The notes under the pieces: model-generated
What the model was told of the DNA's origin: nothing
What the model saw: only the letters and a program-made list of their open reading frames with translations
Database searches by the model: none
Program-made: the position numbers and the translations under genes
Part shown: one piece after another, positions 1-7,702 of the stretch
Numbering within the stretch: the stretch's first letter is position 1
Layout: each line of letters begins with the position of its first letter
From: Desulfobacteraceae bacterium
GTDB taxonomy: Bacteria; Desulfobacterota; Desulfobacteria; Desulfobacterales; Desulfosalsimonadaceae
DNA: 21,787 bases
Reading direction: 5' to 3'
Assembly (NCBI GenBank): GCA_024636355.1
Contig: JAGXHH010000007.1
Span: 1-21,787 of the forward strand

Positions 1-16
1 AATCGCCCCCGCCGAT

Positions 17-94
17 AGAGCAAGATTAAGAGCAAGAGCAAGATTAAGATTAAGAGCAAGAGTAAGATTAAGATTAAGAGCAAGAGCAAGACGA
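17..94 (+). repeat. Purine-rich hexamer array upstream of sucA
   Basis: Thirteen consecutive 6-bp units run without interruption. Each is mostly AGAGCA or AGATTA, with one AGAGTA and a final AGACGA, so only positions 4-5 alternate, between GC and TT. The array ends 42 bp before the sucA start codon. Related arrays lie after sucA in the opposite orientation (2876-2911) and before sucB in the same orientation (3456-3497). Function is unknown. Bases 1-16 hold nothing assignable, although a stop codon at 16-18 could close an upstream gene. Confidence 0.85.
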
Positions 95-136
95 AATGCG
101 CATGCTGATAATTATTTTGAAATAGAAGGGGCGGCA

Positions 137-2863
137 ATGACCTACAACGGGCCGTGGAGTACGGAATATATTGAAGAGCAGTACCGGCGGTGGAAATCGG
201 ACCCGGAGGCTGTGGAAAAGGATTGGCAGTTTTTTTTCCAGGGGTTTGAGTTGGGCGTGACGGAAATGCCTGTGGCGGCCGAAGCGGGGGAGGTCTGTGA
301 TGAAGACACGGTGCGCCGGCAGTCGCGGGTGGAAGCCCTGATCTACCGCTACCGGGACATCGGCCACCTGCTGGCCTGTCTCGATCCGTTGGCGGCCTGT
401 CCCACGCAACATCCTCTCTTGAGTCCCGGTGCGTTCGGTCTTACGGATGCCGACATGGACCGGTCATTTTACGTGCCGGGGCTGCCGTCGGAAAACCGGA
501 TCAAACCGCTGCGCGAGATCATCGATCACCTGAAGCAGACCTATTGCCGCAGCATAGGGGTCGAATACATGCACCTGCAGGACCCTGATGAACGTAAATG
601 GCTGCGGGAGCGAATGGAATCGATCCGGAACCGTCCTGAATTCGAGGCGGAGGAAAAACGGCGAATATTGCGCAAGCTGTGTGAAGCGGCCGGACTGGAG
701 CAATACATCCATAAGAAGTATCTGGGACAAAAGCGGTTTTCCGCCGAGGGGGCGGATGCGATGGTCCCGATGCTCGACGCACTGATCAATCATGCCGCCT
801 ACCACAATGAATGCGATCAGATCGTCCTGGGGATGACCCACCGGGGCCGGCTCAACGTGCAGGTAAATGTCCTGGGCAAATCCTGCGAAGCGCTTTTCCG
901 GGAATTCGAGGACCAGTACAATCCGGATGCCGATGTCGGTGCAGGCGATGTCAAGTACCACAAGGGGTTTCATGGCAAAATAACCACCGGGCATGGGAGG
1001 GAAATTGACATTCGCATGGCCGATAATCCGAGTCACCTTGAATCGGTCAACCCCGTGGTCGAAGGAATGGCCCGGGCCCGGCTCGATACGATCGGGTTGG
1101 ATCACACAAGCAAGGTAATGCCGGTGCTGCTCCACGGTGACGCCGCCTTTACCGGGCAGGGGATCGTGGCCGAAACCCTGAGCATGTCCCAGCTCGACGG
1201 GTTTCATACCGGCGGCACGGTCCATATCGTGATCAATAACCAGATCGGTTACACGGCACTTCCCGAGGATCTTCGCTCCACCCGTTATTCGACCGATATC
1301 GCCAAAAGCCTGATGATTCCGATTTTCCATGTCCATGGCGAAAATCCTGAAGCCGCGGTCTACATCGTCAAGCTGGCCTGCGATTACCGGATGGCCTACG
1401 GCAAGGATGTGGTCATCGACCTGGTATGCTATCGCCGCTACGGGCACAATGAGGGGGATGAACCGTATTTCACCCAGCCGCTGATGTACGAGCGGATCAA
1501 AAACCGGCCGTCGCCCGATGTGCTCTATGCAGATCAGTTAAAGGACGAGGGGGTGGTCGATGTTACGGCAGTCAAGCAGCTCAACGACGGCATCAATGAA
1601 AAAATCGAAACAGCCTTCGATTCTGTCCGGAAGGAAAAAGAGGGAAAAGGTCCCGGCTCGGGCAAGGAGACCTCGGAATCCGCATTGCCGCCCCTGGTCA
1701 AGCGCCTGGAAGTGAAAACAGCGGTCAAGCAGAAGCGGCTCAAGGATCTGGCCCTGAAACTCAATACGGTTCCCGACGGTTTTCACCTTCACAGGAAGCT
1801 CGAACGACTCCTGGAAAACCGGCGCAAGGCGGTCGAAGAGGGTGAAAAAATCGACTGGTCGAACGCCGAAGCCTTGGCTTTCGGCACCATCCTGGAAGAG
1901 AAAATCCAGGTTCGGCTCTGCGGGCAGGATTCCCAGCGGGGAACTTTCAGCCAGCGCCACAGTGTGTTATTCGATACCGAATCGAGCGATCCCTATGTGC
2001 CGCTGCAGCATGTTTCCGATGACCAGGCGCCATTTTACACGATCAACAGCCTCCTTTCGGAAGCAGGAGCCCTTGGTTTCGAATACGGCTATTCGGTGAT
2101 ACGGCGGGATGCCCTGACGCTCTGGGAAGCGCAGTTCGGTGATTTCGTCAATAATGCCCAAGGCATCATCGATCTGTATATCGCCAGCGGCGAAAGCAAA
2201 TGGAGATGTGAGAGCGGTCTGGTTCTACTGCTGCCTCACGGTTATGAAGGGCAGGGGCCGGATCATTCCAGCGCGCGCGTGGAACGCTTCCTGCAGCTGG
2301 CGGCCGAAGACAACCTGCAGGTCTGCAACCCGTCGACTCCGGCACAGTATTTTCACCTGCTGCGCCGCCAGGCCGTAGGCAGCATTTTAAAGCCGCTCGT
2401 AATCCTGACACCCAAAAGCCTGCTGCGGCACCCGCTGGCAGTATCGACAATCAGGGACCTGACCGCCGGAGGATTTGAACCGGTGATTGATGATCCGGAA
2501 TCCGGCAAATCGCCCAAAACGGTACTTTTCGTCTCCGGCAAGCTGTATTACGAGCTCTACCGGGCCCGGCAGGAAACCGGATCGAAACAGACCGCTATCG
2601 TCCGTATCGAACAGCTTTACCCGTTTCCGGAAGCCGCCGTTGAAAAAATTTCAAAACAGTACAAATCTGCCAAAACCTGGCGTTGGGTCCAGGAGGAGCC
2701 CGAGAATATGGGGGCATGGCACTATGCAGCGCCGATTTTCGAAAAACGCTTGTCGCTTCCCCTGGCCTATGTAGGGCGAAACGCTTCGGCAAGCACCGCC
2801 ACCGGATACCACCATGTATACAAGGAAGAACAGCAGCGGATTATAGATGAGGCGTTAAGCTGA
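137..2863 (+). CDS. sucA: 2-oxoglutarate dehydrogenase E1 component (SucA)
   Basis: This is the thiamine-diphosphate E1 subunit that decarboxylates 2-oxoglutarate and passes the succinyl group to the lipoyl arm of E2 in the cytoplasmic TCA-cycle complex. At 908 residues it has the usual family length. The N-terminal E2-binding segment (WSTEYIEEQYRRW, residues about 7-19) is present. The E1 core follows: THRGRLNV, NPSHLESVNPVVEG, the GDAAFTGQG thiamine-diphosphate motif from residue 334, NNQIGYT, and YRRYGHNEGDEP. A transketolase-like pyrimidine-binding half includes FSQRHSV and EAQFGDFVNNAQ. The start is supported by GAAGGGG five bases before the ATG. The gene is followed by a 673-bp repeat island before sucB, whereas sucA and sucB are usually nearly contiguous. 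No disrupted motif is visible. In a strict anaerobe a ferredoxin-dependent 2-oxoglutarate oxidoreductase would be commoner. Confidence 0.97.
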   Translation: MTYNGPWSTEYIEEQYRRWKSDPEAVEKDWQFFFQGFELGVTEMPVAAEAGEVCDEDTVRRQSRVEALIYRYRDIGHLLACLDPLAACPTQHPLLSPGAFGLTDADMDRSFYVPGLPSENRIKPLREIIDHLKQTYCRSIGVEYMHLQDPDERKWLRERMESIRNRPEFEAEEKRRILRKLCEAAGLEQYIHKKYLGQKRFSAEGADAMVPMLDALINHAAYHNECDQIVLGMTHRGRLNVQVNVLGKSCEALFREFEDQYNPDADVGAGDVKYHKGFHGKITTGHGREIDIRMADNPSHLESVNPVVEGMARARLDTIGLDHTSKVMPVLLHGDAAFTGQGIVAETLSMSQLDGFHTGGTVHIVINNQIGYTALPEDLRSTRYSTDIAKSLMIPIFHVHGENPEAAVYIVKLACDYRMAYGKDVVIDLVCYRRYGHNEGDEPYFTQPLMYERIKNRPSPDVLYADQLKDEGVVDVTAVKQLNDGINEKIETAFDSVRKEKEGKGPGSGKETSESALPPLVKRLEVKTAVKQKRLKDLALKLNTVPDGFHLHRKLERLLENRRKAVEEGEKIDWSNAEALAFGTILEEKIQVRLCGQDSQRGTFSQRHSVLFDTESSDPYVPLQHVSDDQAPFYTINSLLSEAGALGFEYGYSVIRRDALTLWEAQFGDFVNNAQGIIDLYIASGESKWRCESGLVLLLPHGYEGQGPDHSSARVERFLQLAAEDNLQVCNPSTPAQYFHLLRRQAVGSILKPLVILTPKSLLRHPLAVSTIRDLTAGGFEPVIDDPESGKSPKTVLFVSGKLYYELYRARQETGSKQTAIVRIEQLYPFPEAAVEKISKQYKSAKTWRWVQEEPENMGAWHYAAPIFEKRLSLPLAYVGRNASASTATGYHHVYKEEQQRIIDEALS

Positions 2864-2875
2864 ACGTTTTTTTCT

Positions 2876-2911
2876 TGCTCTTGCTCTTAATCTTGATCTT
2901 GATCTTGCTCT
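2876..2911 (-). repeat. Hexamer array after sucA (inverted copy)
   Basis: Six 6-bp units, read on the minus strand as AGAGCA, AGATCA, AGATCA, AGATTA, AGAGCA, AGAGCA. They belong to the same family as 17-94 but in the opposite orientation, starting 12 bp after the sucA stop codon. With 17-94 it forms an inverted pair around sucA. Confidence 0.85.
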
Positions 2912-2920
2912 TTTTTTATA

Positions 2921-2941
2921 ATGTTCTTCATGTAAAAAAAC
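2921..2941 (+). repeat. 21-bp direct repeat, left copy
   Basis: A 21-bp sequence beginning ATGTTCTTCATG and ending in seven A and one C. It recurs exactly at 3422-3442, 501 bp away. Both copies lie just inside the hexamer arrays. Related CATGAAG/CTTCATG sequence occurs at 16121-16196. Confidence 0.85.
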
Positions 2942-2952
2942 AAAGCAAAATC

Positions 2953-2981
2953 AACCACAGAGAACGCAGAGGTCACAGAGG
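2953..2981 (+). repeat. CACAGAG repeat, left arm
   Basis: A 29-bp sequence with three spaced CAGAG words, starting AACCACAGAG. It matches the reverse complement of 3294-3322 at most positions (differences at about five of 29). The same family recurs at 16033-16060, and a related AACCACGAAG form at 17594-17650. Confidence 0.8.
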
Positions 2982-2995
2982 TAAATTCTTTAATA

Positions 2996-3017
2996 TGGAT
3001 ATCGGGAAAACTCCAGT
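2996..3017 (+). repeat. 22-bp inverted repeat, left arm
   Basis: Begins TGGATATCGGGAA and ends CTCCAGT. It pairs with 3250-3271 at 20 of 22 positions, with two adjacent mismatches. It lies between the CACAGAG pair and the palindromic core. Confidence 0.8.
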
Positions 3018-3032
3018 AACTGAAAGCTTAAA

Positions 3033-3226
3033 GCCCTGAAAGGGCATCACATACCAGCCCGGGGCAACGCCCCGGGAAAGAACAGCCAATGAAAAGGAGC
3101 CCTGAAAGGGCGTGACAGTTATACATTCATTTGTCTCTTTGTATCGCCCTTTCAGGGCTCCTCTGATTCTTTTCATCTTTTCCCGGGGCGCTGCCCCGGG
3201 CTGATATGTCCAACCCCTTCGGGGTT
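3033..3226. repeat. REP-like palindrome cluster
   Basis: Six short palindromes in mirror order: GCCCTGAAAGGGC (3033-3045), CCCGGGGCAACGCCCCGGG (3058-3076), GCCCTGAAAGGGC (3099-3111), its complement GCCCTTTCAGGGC (3146-3158), CCCGGGGCGCTGCCCCGGG (3182-3200), and AACCCCTTCGGGGTT (3212-3226). Each can form a hairpin, and the two halves are roughly reverse complements, so one large cruciform or RNA hairpin is also possible. It resembles REP/REPIN-type extragenic palindromes. No RAYT-type transposase gene is present in the window. Confidence 0.8.
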
Positions 3227-3249
3227 AATATGATCTATAAGAATAAACA

Positions 3250-3271
3250 ACTGGAGCATTCCCGATATCCA
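3250..3271 (-). repeat. 22-bp inverted repeat, right arm
   Basis: Right partner of 2996-3017, matching its reverse complement at 20 of 22 positions. Confidence 0.8.
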
Positions 3272-3293
3272 GATTCTATAAATTAGATTCATT

Positions 3294-3322
3294 TCTCTGT
3301 GTACTCTGCGCCCTCTGTGGTT
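3294..3322 (-). repeat. CACAGAG repeat, right arm
   Basis: Reverse-complement partner of 2953-2981, reading CTCTGTG and CTCTGCG words and ending CTCTGTGGTT. Confidence 0.8.
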
Positions 3323-3421
3323 AAAAGAACCTTAAAATCTGCGGATCATTTAGTCATCTTCAACAAGAGCTTGGAATAGGGTTTTTTAATTAAAAACTTC
3401 ATGGAACTTCAGGTTTTCTTC

Positions 3422-3442
3422 ATGTTCTTCATGTAAAAAAAC
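3422..3442 (+). repeat. 21-bp direct repeat, right copy
   Basis: Exact copy of 2921-2941 in the same orientation, ending 13 bp before the hexamer array that precedes sucB. Confidence 0.85.
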
Positions 3443-3455
3443 CAGTTAAAAATTA

Positions 3456-3497
3456 AGAGCAAGATTAAGATTAAGAGATAGAGCAAGAGCGAGATTA
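3456..3497 (+). repeat. Hexamer array upstream of sucB
   Basis: Seven 6-bp units of the AGAGCA/AGATTA family, two of them degenerate (AGAGAT, AGAGCG), in the same orientation as 17-94. It ends 39 bp before the sucB start codon, nearly the same distance as the array before sucA (42 bp). Confidence 0.85.
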
Positions 3498-3536
3498 GAT
3501 GAAAAAAAACAGGATTTCCAACAGTAAGGAGTCCCT

Positions 3537-4904
3537 ATGAAAATTGATATTAAAGTGCCCGAAGTCGGTGAATCGGTCCAGGAGGCGATACTTGCCGAGT
3601 GGTTCAAGGAAAACGGCGACCATGTTGAAAAAGATGAACCGGTCTTTGTCCTGGAAACCGACAAGGTGACCCTGGAAGTGCCGGCGGACGAAAGCGGGAC
3701 ACTGGAGATTCTGGTGGAAGCTGGGGAGACCGTGGAAGTCGGCAAGGTGGTTGGCCGGATAGACACGGAAGGTGCGGAGGCGGGAAAAGAAGAAGCGCCC
3801 GAGGAAGAAGAAAAAGCGGAAGCGCCGGCCGAGGTCGAAGAAGCGGCTGAAGCGGAAGCGCCTGAGGAAGCCGCTGAAGCAAAGGAAGAAAAGGCGCCGG
3901 CACGGAAAAAGGAACCGGCTGAAACCGAAAAAGCGGTCCTGCCGCCTTCGGTGCGCCGCCTGGTAGCCGAAAAGAACGTGGATGTCTCGGCGATCGTAGG
4001 AAGTGGCCCGGGCGGTCGAATCACCAAGGGCGATGTGATCACCTATCTGGAGTCGCGCACAGAAGAAAAATCTCCTGCCGAAGAACAGAAAAAACCGGCT
4101 CCGGAACCCCCAAAGGCGAAAAAGCCGGAACCTGCTAAAGAAAAGGAAGCAGCTCCGGCGGCCGAAAGGAAACCGGCTGCCGGCCCAAAACCTGCGGCTG
4201 GCGAGGAAGCGGTCACCCGGAAGCCGATGTCGCCGATCCGGAAGCGAATCGCATCTCACCTGCTCGATGCCAAACAGAACACCGCCATGCTCACCACGTT
4301 CAACGAAATCGATATGAGCCGGGTATCTGTCCTTCGAAACGAGTTCAAGGACCGGTTCCAGAAAGCCTATGGCGTCCGATTGGGTTTCATGTCCTTTTTT
4401 GTCAAAGCGGTGGTGGCTGCCCTGAAGGAAGTTCCGGAAGTCAATGCCGCCATTGACGGCAGCGATATCGTCTATCACCATTACTATCATGTCGGCATCG
4501 CCAGCGGCGCGGAAAAAGGGCTCGTGGTCCCGGTGATCCGCCATGCCGACCAGCTCGGTTTTGCGGAGATCGAATCGGCTATCGTGGAATATGCGAAAAA
4601 GGTCCGGGACAATAAACTGTCGCTCTCCGAGATGGAGGGGGGGACGTTTACCATCACCAACGGCGGTATATACGGTTCCCTGCTGAGCACGCCGATCCTG
4701 AACATGCCCCAGAGCGGCATTTTGGGGATGCATAATATCGAAGACCGGCCGGTGGCCGTGGACGGACAGGTGGTGATCCGTCCCATGATGTACGTCGCGT
4801 TGAGTTATGATCATCGCATCGTCGACGGCAAGAATGCCGTCACGTTTCTGTGGCGTATCAAGGAATTTATCGAAACCCCTGAACGCATCATGATGGAGAT
4901 ATGA
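3537..4904 (+). CDS. sucB: 2-oxoglutarate dehydrogenase E2, dihydrolipoyl succinyltransferase (SucB)
   Basis: E2 core of the 2-oxoglutarate dehydrogenase complex. It moves the succinyl group from its lipoyl arm to CoA. Residues 1-79 are a lipoyl domain with the ETDKVTLEV motif, and K43 is the expected lipoylation site. Residues about 81-132 and 177-225 are E/A/K/P-rich flexible linkers. Between them lies a peripheral-subunit-binding domain (PPSVRRLVAEKNVD to GRITKGDVITYL). The C-terminal catalytic domain ends with SYDHRIVDG, giving catalytic H426 and D430. At 455 residues it is longer than the roughly 405 of E. coli SucB, mainly through the linkers. AAGGAG lies five bases before the ATG. Its stop overlaps the first possible ATG of lpdA. 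The succinyl specificity is inferred from the sucA neighbour rather than from a diagnostic residue. Confidence 0.95.
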   Translation: MKIDIKVPEVGESVQEAILAEWFKENGDHVEKDEPVFVLETDKVTLEVPADESGTLEILVEAGETVEVGKVVGRIDTEGAEAGKEEAPEEEEKAEAPAEVEEAAEAEAPEEAAEAKEEKAPARKKEPAETEKAVLPPSVRRLVAEKNVDVSAIVGSGPGGRITKGDVITYLESRTEEKSPAEEQKKPAPEPPKAKKPEPAKEKEAAPAAERKPAAGPKPAAGEEAVTRKPMSPIRKRIASHLLDAKQNTAMLTTFNEIDMSRVSVLRNEFKDRFQKAYGVRLGFMSFFVKAVVAALKEVPEVNAAIDGSDIVYHHYYHVGIASGAEKGLVVPVIRHADQLGFAEIESAIVEYAKKVRDNKLSLSEMEGGTFTITNGGIYGSLLSTPILNMPQSGILGMHNIEDRPVAVDGQVVIRPMMYVALSYDHRIVDGKNAVTFLWRIKEFIETPERIMMEI

Positions 4905-4906
4905 CC

Positions 4907-6316
4907 ATGGCGGAACAATCTCGGTATGACGTCGTTATCATCGGGGCCGGTCCCGGCGGCTATGTGGCAGCCGCCCGGGCCGGTCAGCTCGGCATGACGG
5001 TCGCCTGCGTGGATAAATTCGAAAGGCTCGGCGGGGTCTGCCTCAATTATGGGTGCATCCCGAGCAAGGCGCTGCTCGATTCCTCTGAATATTTCGACCT
5101 GGCGAAAAACGCGTTCAAGGAACACGGTATTAAAATCGATGCGCCCGAAATCGACCTGGCAGCCATGATGAAGCGAAAAGACGAGGTGGTCCGTGCCTTG
5201 ACCGATAATGTGGCAAAATTGCTCGAAGCCAACAAGGTCGACGTTTTTGGAGGCACGGCCCGGCTGAAGAGCAACACGGAAGTCGAGGTGCGTTCAGACG
5301 ATGACGGCAGCCGGACGCTGACCGCCGAAAACATTCTTCTGGCAACCGGCAGCCGGCCGGTGCAGTTGAAAGGTATGGAATTTGACGGCAACCGGATCGT
5401 GACATCAACGAAGGCGCTGACCTTCGATAAAGTGCCCAAACGGCTGGTGATCGTCGGCGGCGGCTATATCGGCCTGGAACTCGGCTCTGTCTGGGCCCGG
5501 CTCGGGTCGAAAGTTACGATCGTGGAGATGCTCGACCGGATTGCCGGTGGGGTCGACGGACAGATCGGCCGCCGGGTTTTGAGGATTTTGAAAAACCAGG
5601 GGATTGAATTTCGTTTGAAAACTAAAGCGGTCGGGATCGATCCGAAAAAACAGACCGTCCGGGTGACGTTAGAGTCCGGAGGAAAACAGGAAGCCGTTTC
5701 ATGTGACAAAGTGCTGGTAGCCGTTGGTAGGCAGCCCCTGACCGAAGGCCTCGGCCTGGAAAATGCGGGCGTGGAAGTCGATGGAAACGGTTTTGTTACC
5801 GTCGATGAATCGTATCGGCCCAGTGCGGAAAATGTCTATGCCATCGGCGACCTGATCGGCGGGGCGATGCTGGCCCACAAGGCATCGGCGGAAGGACGTG
5901 CGGCCGTCGAAATCATGGCGGGGCATCATGCCGAGGTCAACTACGATGCCGTGCCGATGGTCATCTATACGTTCCCGGAAGTGGCGGCTGTTGGGATGAC
6001 CGAAGAGCAGCTGAAGAAGCGGAAAATTCCGTATTGTACCGGCACTTTCCCAATGACCGGGGTAGCGCGTGCGCGCTGCATGGGCGAGACCGAAGGGATG
6101 GTCAAGGTCTTGTCCCACCGTAAAACCGACCGCGTACTCGGCGTGCACATTATCGCTCCGCGGGCCTCGGATATGATCGCCGAGGCTGTACTTGCCATAG
6201 AATTCGGCGCATCGTCAGAAGACATCGGCCGCATCATGCACGGCCATCCCACTTTTGCCGAAGGATTCCAGGAAGCCGCCCTGGTGGCCCAGGAGTGTTC
6301 GATATATTCTGGGTAG
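4907..6316 (+). CDS. lpdA: Dihydrolipoyl dehydrogenase (E3)
   Basis: FAD-dependent E3 subunit that reoxidises the dihydrolipoyl arm of SucB and reduces NAD+. An N-terminal FAD-binding GAGPGG follows YDVVIIG. The redox disulfide lies in GGVCLNYGCIPSK (C45 and C50 from this start). A second Rossmann motif, VIVGGGYIGLELG, binds NAD. AIGDLIGG contacts FAD, and HGHPTFAEGF near the C-terminus holds the catalytic His-Glu pair. The chosen start makes 469 residues, normal for the family. An in-frame ATG at 4901 overlaps the sucB stop, but the GGAG at 4895-4898 is only 2 bases from it and 8 bases from the ATG at 4907, so 4907 is preferred. The gene probably shares an operon with sucB. It converges on the next gene with only 6 bp between stop codons and no visible terminator. 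Confidence 0.95.
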   Translation: MAEQSRYDVVIIGAGPGGYVAAARAGQLGMTVACVDKFERLGGVCLNYGCIPSKALLDSSEYFDLAKNAFKEHGIKIDAPEIDLAAMMKRKDEVVRALTDNVAKLLEANKVDVFGGTARLKSNTEVEVRSDDDGSRTLTAENILLATGSRPVQLKGMEFDGNRIVTSTKALTFDKVPKRLVIVGGGYIGLELGSVWARLGSKVTIVEMLDRIAGGVDGQIGRRVLRILKNQGIEFRLKTKAVGIDPKKQTVRVTLESGGKQEAVSCDKVLVAVGRQPLTEGLGLENAGVEVDGNGFVTVDESYRPSAENVYAIGDLIGGAMLAHKASAEGRAAVEIMAGHHAEVNYDAVPMVIYTFPEVAAVGMTEEQLKKRKIPYCTGTFPMTGVARARCMGETEGMVKVLSHRKTDRVLGVHIIAPRASDMIAEAVLAIEFGASSEDIGRIMHGHPTFAEGFQEAALVAQECSIYSG

Positions 6317-6322
6317 CAATCA

Positions 6323-7702
6323 CTAATTGGCTGCATTCCCGTTGGGCAGGCGGACGTGTATATTAGTGCCGGAGTCGATAAACGATTCGATTTTGAACGT
6401 GCCGCCGCAGATTTCCGCGCGTTCGCGGATGCTGGCGATTCCGTAGCCGGCCAGGGCTTCGAGTGTTTCGGAAAACATTTTCCCGGTATCAAAACCGCAG
6501 CCGTTGTCCTTGATCTCCAGTTCGATCTCCTGTTCCTGCTGGGTCAGGGTGAGCCAGACGGTATCGGCTTCGCTGTGCTGGACCGCATTGGTCATGGCCT
6601 CCTGGACAATGCGGAAGATAACAATTTTTAACGACTCTTCTACTTCTTTCTCGTTTAAATCGATCCGTGTCACGATGGAAATCTCCGGGTTGATTTCCAT
6701 GAGGTGCCGGCAGAACCATTTGATTGTGGGCTGCAGGCCGAGATCGTCCAGGGTGGTGGGGCGCAGGCTGGCGGAAATCCGTTTGGTGTCCTTGATGGTA
6801 TCCTGGATGTATTCGATCGTCTGCAGCAGGACCTGGTTCATTTCGGCATCTTCATCATCAAAGCGCGTCAGTGAATCTTCGAGCCGGAACTTGATCGCCG
6901 CAAGGCTTCCGCCCAGGCTGTCGTGGATTTCCTTGGCCACGTTTTTCCGGTCGCTTTCCAGCATGGCCATGGTTTTACGGGAAAGCTGTCGCAATTTTTC
7001 CCTGGAAAGGCGCAGCTGATCCTCGATGCTTTTGCGTTCCTCGATTTCATTTTCGAGTGCGCCGACAGTTTCGGACAATTCGGCGGTGCGCATCTTCACC
7101 CGGTCGCCGAGTTCGTCTCGCATTCGAGCGAGTTCGGCTTCCGCCCTCTTCTGCTCCGAAACGTCGGTAAAGGTCACAAACAGGTGGGAGGGGCGTTCTT
7201 CGTCGGCAAGTTCGACGCCGTTTACCCGGACATGCATCACCCGGTTGCCCGTGAGCGACAGCCGGATGTCGCAGCTGTGTTCCTGCCCCTCTGCCCCGAG
7301 CAGCCGGATGAATTTATCGAACCGGTCTCGCTCCTGGTCGATTACAAACGATCGCAGATCCCGGTGAACCAGGCGCGCCCGGTAGATGTCGAGCATCCTG
7401 GCGCCGGTCTTGTTTACATCCAGGATGCGACCGTGTTTATCGAGGGAGAAATAACCGACCGGCGCAAAATCATAGAGTTCCCTGAAGCGCTGGTGGGACA
7501 GGCCGAGTTCGGCCTGGGCTTTTCTCAGTTCCTCGTTCTGGAGTTCAAGTACGATCTGGTGCGAATGTAGTTCTTGTATTAGTGTATCGACATCGTTGGC
7601 GATGGATTTGTCGACACTCCTGATGCGATTGTTTTTCTGGATTTCTTCCGCCCGGCTGCCAAAGGCTTCGGGCGGTATTCTTTTTTTTTCAAAATCGGTC
7701 AT
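6323..7702 (-). CDS. Soluble PAS sensor histidine kinase, HisKA_3 class
   Basis: A 459-residue cytoplasmic kinase with no membrane segment. Residues about 40-65 form a helical lead-in (HSHQIVLELQNEELRKAQ), 72-183 are one PAS domain (YDFAPVGYFSLDKHG), and 184-245 are a probable coiled coil. The HisKA_3 dimerisation motif is RKNVAKEIHDSLGG with phospho-accepting H260. The HATPase domain has an N-box around N372 (QEAMTNAVQH), DNGCGF at 399-404 and GYGIASIRERA. This class usually pairs with NarL/LuxR-type regulators, and none is encoded nearby. An in-frame ATG at 7798 exists, but it lies in the -10 box of a good promoter. The chosen ATG has AGG eight bases upstream and begins the PAS-kinase sequence sensibly. 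The signal is unknown. Confidence 0.88.
   Translation of the reverse strand: MTDFEKKRIPPEAFGSRAEEIQKNNRIRSVDKSIANDVDTLIQELHSHQIVLELQNEELRKAQAELGLSHQRFRELYDFAPVGYFSLDKHGRILDVNKTGARMLDIYRARLVHRDLRSFVIDQERDRFDKFIRLLGAEGQEHSCDIRLSLTGNRVMHVRVNGVELADEERPSHLFVTFTDVSEQKRAEAELARMRDELGDRVKMRTAELSETVGALENEIEERKSIEDQLRLSREKLRQLSRKTMAMLESDRKNVAKEIHDSLGGSLAAIKFRLEDSLTRFDDEDAEMNQVLLQTIEYIQDTIKDTKRISASLRPTTLDDLGLQPTIKWFCRHLMEINPEISIVTRIDLNEKEVEESLKIVIFRIVQEAMTNAVQHSEADTVWLTLTQQEQEIELEIKDNGCGFDTGKMFSETLEALAGYGIASIRERAEICGGTFKIESFIDSGTNIHVRLPNGNAAN

Larger units (their letters stand above)
2864..3536. other. Repeat-filled sucA-sucB intergenic island
   Basis: This 673-bp gap has no credible gene; the short open frames in it are made of repeat sequence. 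From outside inwards it carries inverted hexamer arrays (2876-2911 and 3456-3497), a perfect 21-bp direct repeat (2921-2941 and 3422-3442), an inverted CACAGAG pair (2953-2981 and 3294-3322), an inverted 22-bp pair (2996-3017 and 3250-3271), and a core of GC-rich palindromes (3033-3226). Most layers are centred near 3130-3138. No convincing rho-independent terminator or sigma-70 promoter was found, so it is unclear whether sucA and sucB are co-transcribed. Confidence 0.85.

Noticed and set aside
1..18. C-terminal end of an upstream gene (frame 1, stop at 16-18)
   Set aside because: Only five codons are visible, too few to support a coding call.
464..1447. 327-codon open frame antisense to sucA
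   Set aside because: It is fully inside the conserved E1 core on the other strand and its composition follows from GC-rich codon bias; no domain was recognisable.
2953..3322. CRISPR-like array in the sucA-sucB gap
   Set aside because: The repeats are different families in mirror order, not one direct repeat with regular unique spacers, and no cas gene is nearby.
3495..4814. 439-codon open frame antisense to sucB
   Set aside because: It lies opposite a clear SucB; its Arg/Phe-rich peptide is the complement of the E/A/K linkers, with no ribosome-binding site or recognisable domain.
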